This document shows, piece by piece, positions 1-8,981 of a stretch of 64,000 nt of DNA. The notes beneath the pieces were generated by a model. It saw nothing but the letters and a program-made list of their open reading frames with translations. It was not told where the DNA came from and made no database searches. Origin of the DNA: Hafnia alvei. GTDB taxonomy: Bacteria; Pseudomonadota; Gammaproteobacteria; Enterobacterales; Enterobacteriaceae. The DNA is taken from contig NZ_CP139992.1 of the NCBI RefSeq assembly GCF_034424155.1, positions 1,442,012 to 1,506,011 on the forward strand. The letters run 5' to 3'. Position 1 is the first letter of the stretch, and every line of letters begins with the position of its first letter. The translations under genes were made by a program, and so were the position numbers.

Positions 1-482
1 ACACGATGGCGCCAGAATATGTGGCTATTCATCTGGCATGGCATATCCATGAAGCGGGTTATGAAACGCGCAATGGTCCACAGCTGGTTGAAATTGTTAA
101 GTTGCTGGCTGAGCGCTGCAAAACTCTGAAAGAAATGGCCGCTCAGGCGCGTTATTTCTACGAAGATTTTGCTGAGTTTGATGCTGATGCGGCGAAAAAA
201 CACCTGCGTCCTGTCGCGCGTCAGCCGTTAGAACTGGTACGTTCTAAGCTGGCGGCAATTACTGACTGGACCGCTGAAAATATCCACCATGCTATCCAAG
301 GCACTGCGGATGAGTTGGAAGTAGGCATGGGCAAAGTTGGTATGCCACTGCGTGTGGCTGTTACCGGTGCAGGCCAGTCACCTGGCGTGGATGTGACCGT
401 ACATGCGATTGGTCAGCAGCGTTCACTGAAGCGTATTGACATGGCTCTGGCATTTATTGCCGAGCGTGAAGCGCAGCAATAA
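1..482 (+). CDS. gltX: Glutamyl-tRNA synthetase, C-terminal part (5' end outside window)
   Basis: Cytosolic class I aminoacyl-tRNA synthetase that charges tRNA-Glu with glutamate. The reading frame is open from the window edge (codon at 3-5 is Thr) to TAA at 480-482, so only about the last 159 residues are present. These cover the helical anticodon-binding part and match the enterobacterial GltX C-terminus closely (for example [15 protein letters not shown] and the end [12 protein letters not shown]). The HIGH and KMSKS active-site motifs lie outside the window. The placement next to yfeC-like genes and two alanine tRNA genes is the same as in E. coli. The Met at position 6 is internal, not the start. 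Confidence 0.97.
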   Translation, partial: TMAPEYVAIHLAWHIHEAGYETRNGPQLVEIVKLLAERCKTLKEMAAQARYFYEDFAEFDADAAKKHLRPVARQPLELVRSKLAAITDWTAENIHHAIQGTADELEVGMGKVGMPLRVAVTGAGQSPGVDVTVHAIGQQRSLKRIDMALAFIAEREAQQ

Positions 483-507
483 GTCTATTAGATTATGCTT
501 ATACAAG

Positions 508-535
508 AAAAACCGGCTTTTGCCGGTTTTTCTTT
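508..535 (+). terminator. Rho-independent terminator after gltX
   Basis: A 10-bp stem (508-517 with 522-531, AAAAACCGGC/GCCGGTTTTT) with a 4-base TTTT loop followed by a T-rich run, 25 bases after the gltX stop. Confidence 0.9.
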
Positions 536-623
536 ATCTAGAACAAGCTCTTTGTCATTCACATCTTTTTCTATACCTCGAACTATAAGAGCAATTTCGA
601 TTTCTAAATCGCTTTTCTATATT

Positions 624-812
624 TTAGCTGTCGTTGGCATGTAAGCATTGCAGCAGGGTATTTATCCCCTCGCGCATAGTAAAATCGGTGAGGAATATCT
701 GTTCGTCTTGGCTCATCTGATGAAAGATATTTATCCAAGCTTTATCTGGTGAGGAGGTAATTGCGGTACTCTTAAGCACTTCTTTGGCGGTAAACCAGTC
801 CTTTTTTTTCAT
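624..812 (-). CDS. Shrunken YfeC-like protein (62 aa) lacking most of the HTH
   Basis: Small protein of unknown activity. Its first 20 residues (KKKDWFTAKEVLKST) resemble the start of the neighbouring 132-aa YfeC-like protein. From residue 22 it resembles that protein's C-terminal part (DKAWINIFHQM...MREGINTLLQCL against EKAWSAIYYQL...MRRGINALLGCL). About 65 residues holding the core of the Mu-type DNA-binding domain are missing. The start has a fair ribosome site (GATAGGAT, 7-8 bases away) and lies 25 bp after the larger gene, so the two are probably cotranscribed. Either a functional remnant, such as a dimer partner, or a decaying duplicate; I cannot tell which. Confidence 0.6.
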   Translation of the reverse strand: MKKKDWFTAKEVLKSTAITSSPDKAWINIFHQMSQDEQIFLTDFTMREGINTLLQCLHANDS

Positions 813-837
813 TATGATATCCTATCTTTCGAGAGCG

Positions 838-1236
838 TTATGAGACTGAATTTATGGTGTTATTTTGATCGTAAAGACTGGTCTGTGACTGCTGAGGCTC
901 TAAGCAGCCCAAGAGTGCGTTAATGCCTCGGCGCATGATAAAACGCGTTAGCTGCTCGCGCTCGTCTTCCGTCAACTGATAATAGATTGCACTCCATGCT
1001 TTTTCTGCTTTAGGAAGATCAGTCAAATAAAACGATGACTCTTCGTTTGCTAGCAGCGCAGACACAACTTCATCAGGAAAACTGCTGATATGGTATTCGA
1101 GTGCTTTACCTTGCACGCCACTACGCTTCTGTTTGCGCCATCCTTCCGATTTTGCTCTTTGGTTTATGGCTTGTGGCGTAGTGGGAAAACCAGCGATTCC
1201 AACCAACTCTTTTGCTGCATACCATTCCTTGTTCAT
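838..1236 (-). CDS. YfeC-like putative DNA-binding protein (Mu-type HTH)
   Basis: 132-aa protein. The N-terminal 55 residues (KEWYAAKELVGIAGFP, then GWRKQKRSGVQGKALEY) look like the winged helix-turn-helix seen in Mu phage repressor/transposase N-termini and in E. coli YfeC/YfeD. The C-terminal segment EDEREQLTRFIMRRGINALL is also shared with that family. A role in DNA binding is inferred from the fold; the target is unknown. E. coli carries a similar small gene pair at the same site beside gltX, which supports the assignment. It lies upstream of and probably in operon with the shrunken paralogue. Confidence 0.75.
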   Translation of the reverse strand: MNKEWYAAKELVGIAGFPTTPQAINQRAKSEGWRKQKRSGVQGKALEYHISSFPDEVVSALLANEESSFYLTDLPKAEKAWSAIYYQLTEDEREQLTRFIMRRGINALLGCLEPQQSQTSLYDQNNTINSVS

Positions 1237-1500
1237 ATTTCTTCCTTTGCTTACTAAAAAACACTGTCGTATGTATTACCCAAAATAGTTACATATCTAG
1301 CTAATAGAATACAGTGAGTGAAGCTATAAAATAGCTTTAGCATTCCTAAAGATTGGATTGTTTTCAGCTTCAATTTGTCGATAAATTTCGCTGAGTTGGC
1401 GGCTTTTTCAGCGTTTAGATTAAGAAAAACATTTAGCCGTTGACAGTATTTGTGAGGTTTCATATCATGCGCCCCGTTAACGCGATTTAGCGTCAGCGTT

Positions 1501-1576
<76 letters not shown>

Positions 1577-1661
1577 ACCTTTTCTCAGACTGGTTGGTCG
1601 TTTTATAAGCTTTAGAAATAAGCTTGAAAGAAGTACAACCACTTCTCGTAGTTTACGTTGT

Positions 1662-1737
<76 letters not shown>

Positions 1738-1744
1738 AAATTTG

Positions 1745-1776
1745 AAAAGCCGACAGAAATGTCGGCTTTTTGCTTT
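1745..1776 (+). terminator. Terminator after the tRNA-Ala pair
   Basis: 11-bp stem AAAAGCCGACA/TGTCGGCTTTT (1745-1755 and 1760-1770), GAAA loop, then TGCTTTT. Confidence 0.9.
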
Positions 1777-1920
1777 TCAGCATTTCGTACTGAAATTCTT
1801 TTCTCTTTCCGTTCGCTAGTTTCAACTCTTTCACTATCGATTCAATAAACGCCCTACATAATAGCCCTGTAAGCACCGCTACGGACTTTTCTGTAAAAAG
1901 AGATGTCATTGGGTAACGGG

Positions 1921-1950
1921 GAATAAAAAAGGCGCCTAAGCGCCTTTTAG
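1921..1950 (-). terminator. Terminator after nupC
   Basis: On the minus strand, AAAAGGCGC-TTAG-GCGCCTTTT followed by TTATTC, beginning 26 bases past the nupC stop. Confidence 0.88.
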
Positions 1951-1973
1951 CCAATCAGAATTAACCTAACGTA

Positions 1974-3176
1974 TTACAGGAACAGACCTGCAATTGACGC
2001 AGACAAAATACTGACCAGTGTAGAACCGTAAACTAGTTTCAGACCGAAGCGAGCAACCACGTTTCCTTGGTGTTCGTTCAGGCCTTTGATGGCGCCTGCG
2101 ACGATACCGATAGAAGAGAAGTTAGCGAAGGAAACCAAGAACACAGACAGAATGCCCAGTGAACGAGGAGACAGTTCGGTTGCAATCTTCTGCAGGTCAA
2201 TCATGGCAACGAATTCGTTAGAAACCAGCTTGGTTGCCATGATGCTACCAACGTTCAGCGCTTCGTGGCTTGGTACGCCCATTACCCATGCAAATGGATA
2301 GAAGACATAGCCCAGCAGTCTCTGGAAAGTCATGCCGTCAACGTGGAACAGCGCGAAGACCCATTCGGTCAGGCCGTTCAACGCAGCAATCAGCGCGATG
2401 AAACCAATCAGCATAGCGGAAACGATAATCGCAACTTTGAAACCAGCCAGAATATATTCACCTAGCATTTCAAAGAAGCTCTGACCTTCGTGGGTGTTTT
2501 TCAGCTGGATGTCAGCCTCACCTTCCACAGAATAAGGGTTAATCAGGGACAGTACGATAAAGGTACTGAACATGTTTAACACCAATGCGGCTACCACAAA
2601 CTTGGCATCCAGCATGGTCATGTATGCACCAACGATGGACATAGAAACGGTAGACATCGCCGTTGCTGCCATGGTGTACATACGTTTTTCAGACATTTTG
2701 CCCAGAACATCTTTGTACGCAATGAAGTTCTCAGACTGACCCAGAATCAGCGAGCTCACGGCATTGAAAGATTCCAGCTTACCCATGCCGTTGATTTTAG
2801 ACAGCACGGTACCAATTGCGCGGATGATAACCGGCAATACGCGAATGTGCTGAAGAATACCAATCAGAGCAGAGATAAAGACGATTGGGCACAGTACGTT
2901 CAGGAAGAAGAAGGCCAGACCTTTGTCACTCATGTTACCGAAGACGAAGTTGGTACCTTCTGCCGCATATTTGAGCAGCGTTTCGAAGAACCCAGAGAAA
3001 CCCTTCACGAAGCCCAAACCAATGTTGGAGTTCAGGAAGAAGTAAGCCAGCAGGATTTCAACGACTAACAACTGAACAATGAAGCGCACGCGAATGCTTT
3101 TGCGATCGCGGCTAACGAGCAGGGCAAGTACCGCTACCACCGCAAGGGCTAAAACAAAATGCAAAATAGGGGACAT
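1974..3176 (-). CDS. nupC: Nucleoside:H+ symporter NupC
   Basis: Inner-membrane concentrative nucleoside transporter (CNT family) that imports most nucleosides with protons. 400 residues, the same length as E. coli NupC. Family signatures are visible: EGTNFVFG near 90, [10 protein letters not shown] in the middle, and LVSNEFVAM in the C-terminal half, within about ten hydrophobic segments. The ATG at 3174-3176 ([14 protein letters not shown]) is preceded by GGAG at 6-7 bases. A longer in-frame start 28 codons upstream encodes polar residues foreign to the family and is rejected. Divergent from mntH. In E. coli this gene is under CRP/CytR; I see only weak half-sites here. Confidence 0.96.
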   Translation of the reverse strand: MSPILHFVLALAVVAVLALLVSRDRKSIRVRFIVQLLVVEILLAYFFLNSNIGLGFVKGFSGFFETLLKYAAEGTNFVFGNMSDKGLAFFFLNVLCPIVFISALIGILQHIRVLPVIIRAIGTVLSKINGMGKLESFNAVSSLILGQSENFIAYKDVLGKMSEKRMYTMAATAMSTVSMSIVGAYMTMLDAKFVVAALVLNMFSTFIVLSLINPYSVEGEADIQLKNTHEGQSFFEMLGEYILAGFKVAIIVSAMLIGFIALIAALNGLTEWVFALFHVDGMTFQRLLGYVFYPFAWVMGVPSHEALNVGSIMATKLVSNEFVAMIDLQKIATELSPRSLGILSVFLVSFANFSSIGIVAGAIKGLNEHQGNVVARFGLKLVYGSTLVSILSASIAGLFL

Positions 3177-3593
3177 ACAGTGCTCCAAATTATGAGGCAG
3201 GCTAAATTTCGCAGCACATTCTATGTAACGGCACAGGTAAAAACGAGACTTAGGTTGCAAATATTGAAATTGTTATAACGTAAATCAAGAAAAAAGTTAG
3301 AAAAGTAACAAAAAGCCCCCAAGGACCATGTTGATGAAAGTTTGAGAAGTTGTGATATTATTATTAAACACCATAGTTCGCTTATTGGGAAGAAATGCCA
3401 GAAGCGGTGATGGTCGCGTGTTTAAGTGCTGAAAGCGCCTTGTCAGACTCCACAAGCAAACGGCCTATCGAACGGATAGGCAGTATCGTTCAAGTTGATA
3501 TTGATAATCATTATCACTTATACAATAATGGAGTTAATCACGAAGTTTAGGTCACAAATTGTTAGTGTGACTATAGGTGTTAAGGTGGCTGGT
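3177..3593. promoter_or_regulatory. Divergent nupC/mntH control region
   Basis: 417 bp without a gene. It holds the Fur-like box at 3497-3515 and a perfect dyad GCCTATC-GAACG-GATAGGC at 3463-3481. A -10-like TACAAT lies at 3521-3526 on the mntH side, placing the Fur box over the promoter. On the nupC side there is a CytR-like octamer (GTTGCAAA, 3255-3262) and a lone TGTGA half-site near 3351, not enough to call CRP/CytR sites. No clear MntR palindrome was found. Confidence 0.55.
3497..3515. promoter_or_regulatory. Fur box in front of mntH
   Basis: GATATTGATAATCATTATC matches the 19-bp Fur consensus GATAATGATAATCATTATC at 18 positions. It lies about 80 bp before the mntH start and overlaps the likely promoter, so iron-bound Fur would repress mntH, as known in E. 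coli. Confidence 0.85.
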
Positions 3594-4829
3594 ATGCTTG
3601 ATTCACGTGTTGCAGAAACAACTCCTCCTGCGTCGCGGAAGATAAAACTTTCGCTGATGGGACCCGCCTTTATCGCCGCCATCGGCTATATCGATCCCGG
3701 TAACTTTGCGACTAATATTCAGGCCGGTGCGTCATACGGCTACAAGCTGCTGTGGGTCGTTGTATGGGCCAACTTCATGGCCATGCTTATCCAACTCCTT
3801 TCCGCAAAACTTGGCATCGCTACCGGTAAAAATCTAGCGGAACATATTCGCGATCGCTTTCCACGTCCGGCGGTTTGGGCTTATTGGGTTCAGGCTGAAA
3901 TCATTGCCATGGCGACCGACTTGGCTGAGTTTATCGGAGCCGCGATTGGCTTCAAGTTATTGCTGGGTTGTACGTTGTTGGAAGGGGCGGTTTTAACCGG
4001 TATTGCCACTTTCTTGATCCTGACGCTACAACGCCGTGGACAGAAACCGCTTGAGCTGGTTATCGGTGGCTTGCTGCTTTTTGTTGCTGCGGCCTATATC
4101 GTGGAGCTGGTATTTTCTCAGCCAAGCGTTGCTCAGCTCGCGCACGGAATGTTGGTTCCGGATTTACCCACTCACGAAGCGGTATTTTTGGCAGCCGGTG
4201 TGTTAGGCGCAACGATCATGCCGCATGTGATTTACCTGCATTCGTCTCTGACACAAACGTCTGCATCGTTGGGGACCAAGGCCGAACGTTACTCTTCCAC
4301 TAAACTCGACGTTGCCATTGCAATGACCATTGCCGGCTTTGTTAACCTTGCGATGATGGCAACCGCAGCGGCAGCGTTTCATTTTAGCGGTCACAGTGGA
4401 ATTGCAGAGCTGGACCAAGCTTATTTAACGCTAAAACCGCTGCTAGGTAATGCTGCCGCCACTATTTTTGGTTTGAGCCTAGTCGCTGCCGGTTTGTCTT
4501 CTACCGTGGTGGGAACCTTGGCGGGTCAGGTGGTTATGCAGGGCTTTGTGCGCTTTTACATTCCGCTCTGGGTGCGCCGAGTGGTGACCATGCTGCCTTC
4601 TTTCATCGTGATTATAGCCGGGCTGGATGCGACCCGTATTCTATTGCTAAGTCAGGTGCTGTTGAGCTTTGGTATTGCTTTGGCACTGGTGCCGCTGCTG
4701 CGCTTCACCGGCAATAAAGAACTGATGGGCGAGATGGTGAACGGACGTACCGTTCAGGCGCTGGGTAAAGTGATTGTGGTCGTGGTCGTCGGGCTCAACT
4801 TCTACCTGCTGGTGAGTATGTTGTTTTAG
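3594..4829 (+). CDS. mntH: Mn2+/H+ symporter MntH (Nramp)
   Basis: Inner-membrane proton-coupled manganese importer, which also takes up iron. 411 residues, close to the 412 of E. coli MntH. The Nramp metal-site motifs are intact: [14 protein letters not shown] in TM1 and [14 protein letters not shown] in TM6. The conserved [19 protein letters not shown] stretch is also present. The ATG at 3594 has AAGGTGG about 6 bases upstream. The frame stays open another 33 codons upstream but that extension is not conserved. Regulated by Fur judging from the box above; MntR control is expected from E. coli but no box is evident. Followed by a strong terminator. Confidence 0.96.
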   Translation: MLDSRVAETTPPASRKIKLSLMGPAFIAAIGYIDPGNFATNIQAGASYGYKLLWVVVWANFMAMLIQLLSAKLGIATGKNLAEHIRDRFPRPAVWAYWVQAEIIAMATDLAEFIGAAIGFKLLLGCTLLEGAVLTGIATFLILTLQRRGQKPLELVIGGLLLFVAAAYIVELVFSQPSVAQLAHGMLVPDLPTHEAVFLAAGVLGATIMPHVIYLHSSLTQTSASLGTKAERYSSTKLDVAIAMTIAGFVNLAMMATAAAAFHFSGHSGIAELDQAYLTLKPLLGNAAATIFGLSLVAAGLSSTVVGTLAGQVVMQGFVRFYIPLWVRRVVTMLPSFIVIIAGLDATRILLLSQVLLSFGIALALVPLLRFTGNKELMGEMVNGRTVQALGKVIVVVVVGLNFYLLVSMLF

Positions 4830-4862
4830 GGCTTAGAAGATTTGTTTTTAGAAGATTTATAG

Positions 4863-4899
4863 AAAAGCAGGTTCATTTTCGTGAACCTGCTTTTTTTAT
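4863..4899 (+). terminator. Terminator between mntH and ypeC-like gene
   Basis: 13-bp stem AAAAGCAGGTTCA/TGAACCTGCTTTT with a TTTTCG loop and a run of seven T. The A-rich left side lets it also stop the converging minus-strand transcript. Confidence 0.92.
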
Positions 4900-4906
4900 T
4901 CAGTCA

Positions 4907-5323
4907 TTAGTGATGGCCATGCCCGTGGCCACGATCGTCGTGGTCATGGCGGTCGTGTTTTTTATAGTGACCATAATGGTTGCCACGGTCATGATGCTTA
5001 TATTTGTTTTTATGGTCATAGCGGTAATACTTCCCGCCGCGTGAATAGTAGTTTTTCTGCCACCAGTTGTGGTCACGCCAGCGGCCACCATCCCAGTAAT
5101 AGCCGCGAGGACTGCGGTCACCCACCCAACGGCCTTGATGATTGCGCCACCAGTTTTGATCGCGCCAGTCATAACCATCCCAGTAATTCCCTCGCTGATC
5201 GCGATCGCCAAGGTGCAAGCTCACGCCGGGAAGTAAATCAATATCAGCTGACGTAGCCTGTGCAACGCCCAGAGGCATCAGGCTACAAAAAGCAAAAATA
5301 ACTGCAGCGATACGCAGGTTCAT
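4907..5323 (-). CDS. ypeC: YpeC-like exported protein (DUF2502), His-rich tail
   Basis: 138 residues with a Sec signal peptide (MNLRIAAVIFAFCSLMPLGVAQA, cleavage near 23). It shares the DUF2502 pattern LLPGVSLHLGDRDQRGNYWDG with E. coli YpeC, which is also next to mntH. The middle has repeated W/R/D units (GDRDQRGNYWDG, GDRSPRGYYWDG), and the last 35 residues are dominated by His, Asp, Lys and Tyr. Function in the periplasm is unknown; the His-rich tail suggests metal binding, which is inference only. AAGGAG sits 6-8 bases before the ATG. Confidence 0.85.
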   Translation of the reverse strand: MNLRIAAVIFAFCSLMPLGVAQATSADIDLLPGVSLHLGDRDQRGNYWDGYDWRDQNWWRNHQGRWVGDRSPRGYYWDGGRWRDHNWWQKNYYSRGGKYYRYDHKNKYKHHDRGNHYGHYKKHDRHDHDDRGHGHGHH

Positions 5324-5517
5324 GTTTTTCTCCTTTACGGGGAAGGACGTTGGTTGGCATCATCTTCAATGAACAACACATAACGCCGTCATTCCTTTAT
5401 GTGAGCTGATATTAGCATTGTGAATGTGATGACAATGTGGAGAAATGGGGTAATCCGCTGTTAATCGCGACGTTTGAGATTATTCTGGCGACCTCGCCAA
5501 GTTAAGGAGCAGTAGAC

Positions 5518-6084
5518 GTGAGCAAAAGTGAAAAACAGAAGATGATTGAGGGTGAAAACTACTACTCGTCAGATCCTGAGTTAGTGGCCGATCGACTACG
5601 CGCGATTGATTTATGTTTCCACTTTAACCATACCTTGCCGTCGCAGCAGCAGATGCGCAAAGAACTGCTGGAAGCGCTGTTGCCGAATGTGGATAAGCTG
5701 GCTGAGATCACCGGGCCGTTCTTTTGCGACTACGGCTACAACATTAAAATTGGGCAGCGATTTTACGCCAATACGGATCTGACCATTTTGGACATCGCAC
5801 CTGTGACTATCGGCGATGACGTGATGTTCGCCCCCCATGTGCAACTCTATACCGCGGCACATCCTACCCATCCTGAACAGCGAATTTCAGGCATTGAGTT
5901 TGGTAAGCCGATTACGATTGGCAACAAAGTGTGGATTGGCGGCGGGGTGATTGTATGTCCGGGCGTTACCATCGGTGACGGTTCTGTGATTGGTGCCGGA
6001 AGCGTGGTCACGAAAGATATCCCGCCGCGCGTTGTTGCAGCGGGAAATCCATGTCGTGTACTGCGTTCGGTTGATGAAGATTAA
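5518..6084 (+). CDS. maa: Maltose/galactoside O-acetyltransferase
   Basis: Cytosolic left-handed beta-helix acetyltransferase that moves acetyl from acetyl-CoA to sugars such as maltose or glucose. 188 residues. It has the N-terminal Mac domain (SEKQKMIEGENYYSSDPEL) followed by hexapeptide repeats (PITIGNKVWIGGGVIVCPGV, TIGDGSVIGAGSVVTKD). The catalytic His is in TAAHPTHP near residue 117. GTG start with AAGGAG nine bases upstream. It converges on and shares a TTAA with the reductase gene. Could equally be named lacA-like; specificity cannot be read from sequence. Confidence 0.85.
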   Translation: MSKSEKQKMIEGENYYSSDPELVADRLRAIDLCFHFNHTLPSQQQMRKELLEALLPNVDKLAEITGPFFCDYGYNIKIGQRFYANTDLTILDIAPVTIGDDVMFAPHVQLYTAAHPTHPEQRISGIEFGKPITIGNKVWIGGGVIVCPGVTIGDGSVIGAGSVVTKDIPPRVVAAGNPCRVLRSVDED

Positions 6085-7070
6085 CTGGCCAGAATCATTT
6101 CGATAGCGCTGAGCTCTTCGGCGCTAAAATGTCGGTTTTCTAGCATGCCGACGGCATCTTCAATTTGGCTGATACGGCTTGCACCGATCAGTACCGATGT
6201 CACGCGATCGCCACGTAGCACCCAGGCCAGCGCCATTTGCGACAGTTTTTGCCCTCGCGCCAACGCCATCTCATTAAGCTGCTTAATTTTCTCCAGCTTC
6301 TGCTCAGTAATGGCTTCAGGTTTTAAAAATTGGCTGTGTGCTGCGCGTGAATCTTCTGGTATTCCATGCAGATATCGATCTGTCAGTAGGCCTCCCGCCA
6401 GAGGAGAAAATGCAATCGAACCCACCCCTTCCTCTTGCAAGACATCTAACAAACCGCCTTCAACCCAACGTTCAAACATTGAATATTTAGGTTGATGGAT
6501 CAAGCAAGGCGTCCCGAGATCGCGCAGGATCGCAATTGCTTGACGAGCCGTTTCAGCAGGATAGTTAGATAGCCCAACGTACAAGGCCTTACCCTGACGC
6601 ACGATGAGGTCGAGAGCGCCCATGGTTTCTTCGAGCGGGGTATTAGGATCGGGACGGTGATGATAGAAAATATCGACATAGTCTAGCCCCATGCGTTTCA
6701 GGCTTTGGTTAAGGCTAGCCACTAAGTATTTTTTGCTGCCCCAGTCACCGTAAGGCCCTTCCCACATGGTGTATCCCGCTTTGCTGGAAATCACCATTTC
6801 ATCGCGATAAGGCAGGAGATCGTGTTGTAGAACACGGCCAAAATTGGTTTCTGCCGAGCCGGGAGGGGGGCCATAGTTGTTCGCGAGATCAAAATGAGTG
6901 ATGCCTAAATCGAAAGCGCGCAGCAGCATATCGCGGCTGTTATCGAAAAGGGTGGTATCACCAAAGTTATGCCACAACCCCAGCGAGATAGCCGGTAGCT
7001 GTAAACCGCTGTTACCGCAACGTCGGTATTCCATCGATTGATAGCGTTCGGGATTTGCCAGATAACTCAT
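6081..7070 (-). CDS. Aldo/keto reductase, YghZ/Gpr-like
   Basis: NADPH-dependent aldo/keto reductase of 329 residues, close to E. coli YghZ (L-glyceraldehyde-3-phosphate reductase) at the start (SYLANPERYQSMEYRRCGNS). The catalytic tetrad is visible: Asp and Tyr in FDLANNYGPPPGSAE, Lys in SSKAGYTM and His in YHHRPDPNTP. The cofactor-binding end VLIGASRISQIEDAV is present. Likely detoxifies or reduces short aldehydes; the true substrate is not shown. Divergent from ipdC, so the control region is shared. Confidence 0.85.
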   Translation of the reverse strand: MSYLANPERYQSMEYRRCGNSGLQLPAISLGLWHNFGDTTLFDNSRDMLLRAFDLGITHFDLANNYGPPPGSAETNFGRVLQHDLLPYRDEMVISSKAGYTMWEGPYGDWGSKKYLVASLNQSLKRMGLDYVDIFYHHRPDPNTPLEETMGALDLIVRQGKALYVGLSNYPAETARQAIAILRDLGTPCLIHQPKYSMFERWVEGGLLDVLQEEGVGSIAFSPLAGGLLTDRYLHGIPEDSRAAHSQFLKPEAITEQKLEKIKQLNEMALARGQKLSQMALAWVLRGDRVTSVLIGASRISQIEDAVGMLENRHFSAEELSAIEMILAS

Positions 7071-7156
7071 TGATCTTCCTTACACGATGACATGAAAAAA
7101 GACGATAAACACACAGTACGCCGCCTGATGCTAATCGGTGGCATGGGTGTTCACAG

Positions 7157-7174
7157 CGTAAATCTAGCTTTCCA
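7157..7174. promoter_or_regulatory. TyrR-like box upstream of ipdC
   Basis: CGTAAA-TCTAGC-TTTCCA fits the TyrR consensus TGTAAA-N6-TTTACA at 10 of 12 positions. A -10-like TATACT at 7218-7223 lacks a good -35 and lies about 45 bp downstream, which suits an activator-dependent promoter. TyrR activates ipdC in Enterobacter, so the reading is plausible but untested. Confidence 0.45.
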
Positions 7175-7292
7175 TCATGCTCCAGAGCCGGTTTCAACGC
7201 CATCAAAAAGAGCCCCCTATACTTTTAAACGTGATCTAAATTCTCGTTTTTTCAGCGCTTACTGCCCTGAAATGTCCATTGGGAGCATCGCA

Positions 7293-8966
7293 ATGAGCAA
7301 GACTTCAAATAGCACGGTGTATAGCGTATCCGACTATCTACTCGACCGACTTTCACAGGCGGGTATCCAGCACGTGTTTGGCGTTCCCAGAGACTACAAT
7401 CTACGTTTTCTCGATTTTGTTACGGCTCACGCCGATCTTGAATGGGTGGGATGCGCCAATGAGCTCAACGCCGCCTATGCCGCCGATGGATATGCGCGCT
7501 GTGCACCCGCAGCGGCGCTGGTGACCACGTTCGGGGTGGGGGAATTGAGTGCAATTAATGGCACCGCAGGCAGCTATGCTGAATATTTACCGGTCATTCA
7601 TATTGTGGGGGCTCCGAATAGGCGTTCTCAGCAGAAAGGAGAGCTACTACACCATACGTTAGGCGATGGCGATTATGGCCACTTCTATCGCATGGCGGCG
7701 GAAGTCACCTGTTCGCAGGCCATATTGACCCCAGAAAATGCGGCGGTTGAAATCGATCGTGTTCTCAGCGATGTGCTCTATCACCGTCGACCAGGTTATT
7801 TCTTATTGCCAAGCGATGTGTGTGATGAGCCGATTCGAACCGAACTCTATCCTTTCGCCGCACGGCAAGATGAGATCATCGGGCTAAATGAATTTGTTCA
7901 GGCGGCGCGTGAGCTGCTTAAACCGGTTCGTAAGGTCGCATTATTGGCCGATTTTCTGGCCGACCGTTTTGGTCAAAAACAGGCCGTTCAACAGTTGGCT
8001 GATTTACCCGGCGTTGCCAGCGCAACGCTGCTCATGGGGAAAGGTGTTCTCGATGAAAGTCAGCCAAACTTTGTTGGTACCTATGCCGGAGGCGCTAGCC
8101 AGCCCTGCGTGAAGGCCGCGATTGAAAATGCAGATGCGTTGATAAGCGTGGGGGTGAGGTTAACCGACAGCGTAACGGCGGGCTTCACCCATCAGCTTGC
8201 GTTAAATAAAACCATCGATATTCAGCCATTTTCAGCCAGCGTGGCAGGGCGCGTGTTTAGTCAATTACCGATGAATAACGCATTGGCCGCATTAATTGAT
8301 CTGGCGCGTGAGCTTTGCGTAGAGTGGCAATCCCCTGATGCCCAGCGAGATAGTTTACCTGAGGGGCAGGGTAATCATCTTGATCAGCATACGTTTTGGC
8401 AGCAGGTACAGCGGTTTTTACGCGCAGGCGATATCGTGATTGCCGATCAGGGCACTTCGAGCTTTGGCTCTGCGACGCTGCGTTTGCCTAAAGATGCCAG
8501 CCTTATCGTTCAGCCGCTGTGGGGATCGATTGGCTATACGCTGCCCGCGGTGTTGGGAGCCCAACTGGCGCAGCCACAGCGCCGCGTAGTGCTGTTGATC
8601 GGCGACGGCTCGGCGCAGCTTACCATTCAAGAATTAGGTACGCTGCTGCGTCACGGTTTAAAGCCGGTGATTATTTTAGTGAACAACGATGGCTATACCG
8701 TAGAGCGAGCGATCCACGGCCCGGAAGAAGTCTACAACGATATTGCCGCATGGAATTGGACTCAAATTCCGGCCGCACTTTCGGTGAACGGCAACGCAGT
8801 CACCTATCATGCCGACAGCGTGCAATCTCTGCAAAAGGCCTTTGACGCCAGCAAAACGCCAAAAGCGCTGACGCTGATTGAAGTTATGCTGCCGAAAATG
8901 GATGTGCCGGAATATCTGGCGACGCTGAGCAAAGCGATTGCCGAACGTAATGCATCGCATCAATAG
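7293..8966 (+). CDS. ipdC: Indolepyruvate decarboxylase
   Basis: Thiamine-diphosphate enzyme that decarboxylates indole-3-pyruvate to indole-3-acetaldehyde, the key step of the indole-3-pyruvate route to auxin; related 2-keto acids may also be used. 557 residues against 552 in Enterobacter cloacae. It shows the catalytic Glu in ANELNAAYAADGYAR and the ThDP motif GDGSAQLTIQELGT...VNNDGYTVE, with the central TPP domain around 200-340. The ATG at 7293 (MSKTSNSTVYSV) follows GGGAG by 7 bases. An upstream in-frame extension of 67 codons crosses the promoter and is rejected. Downstream lies a convergent LysR gene 15 bp away. Confidence 0.92.
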   Translation: MSKTSNSTVYSVSDYLLDRLSQAGIQHVFGVPRDYNLRFLDFVTAHADLEWVGCANELNAAYAADGYARCAPAAALVTTFGVGELSAINGTAGSYAEYLPVIHIVGAPNRRSQQKGELLHHTLGDGDYGHFYRMAAEVTCSQAILTPENAAVEIDRVLSDVLYHRRPGYFLLPSDVCDEPIRTELYPFAARQDEIIGLNEFVQAARELLKPVRKVALLADFLADRFGQKQAVQQLADLPGVASATLLMGKGVLDESQPNFVGTYAGGASQPCVKAAIENADALISVGVRLTDSVTAGFTHQLALNKTIDIQPFSASVAGRVFSQLPMNNALAALIDLARELCVEWQSPDAQRDSLPEGQGNHLDQHTFWQQVQRFLRAGDIVIADQGTSSFGSATLRLPKDASLIVQPLWGSIGYTLPAVLGAQLAQPQRRVVLLIGDGSAQLTIQELGTLLRHGLKPVIILVNNDGYTVERAIHGPEEVYNDIAAWNWTQIPAALSVNGNAVTYHADSVQSLQKAFDASKTPKALTLIEVMLPKMDVPEYLATLSKAIAERNASHQ

Positions 8967-8981
8967 TCGGCTGAATCAGTC

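Noticed and set aside
1254-1463. 69-codon minus-strand frame upstream of the YfeC-like gene
   Set aside because: No convincing start signal, low-complexity AT-driven composition, no family.
4900-5211. 103-codon frame rich in Ile, Thr, Ala, Gly
   Set aside because: Frame shadow of the ypeC-like gene's repeated codons.
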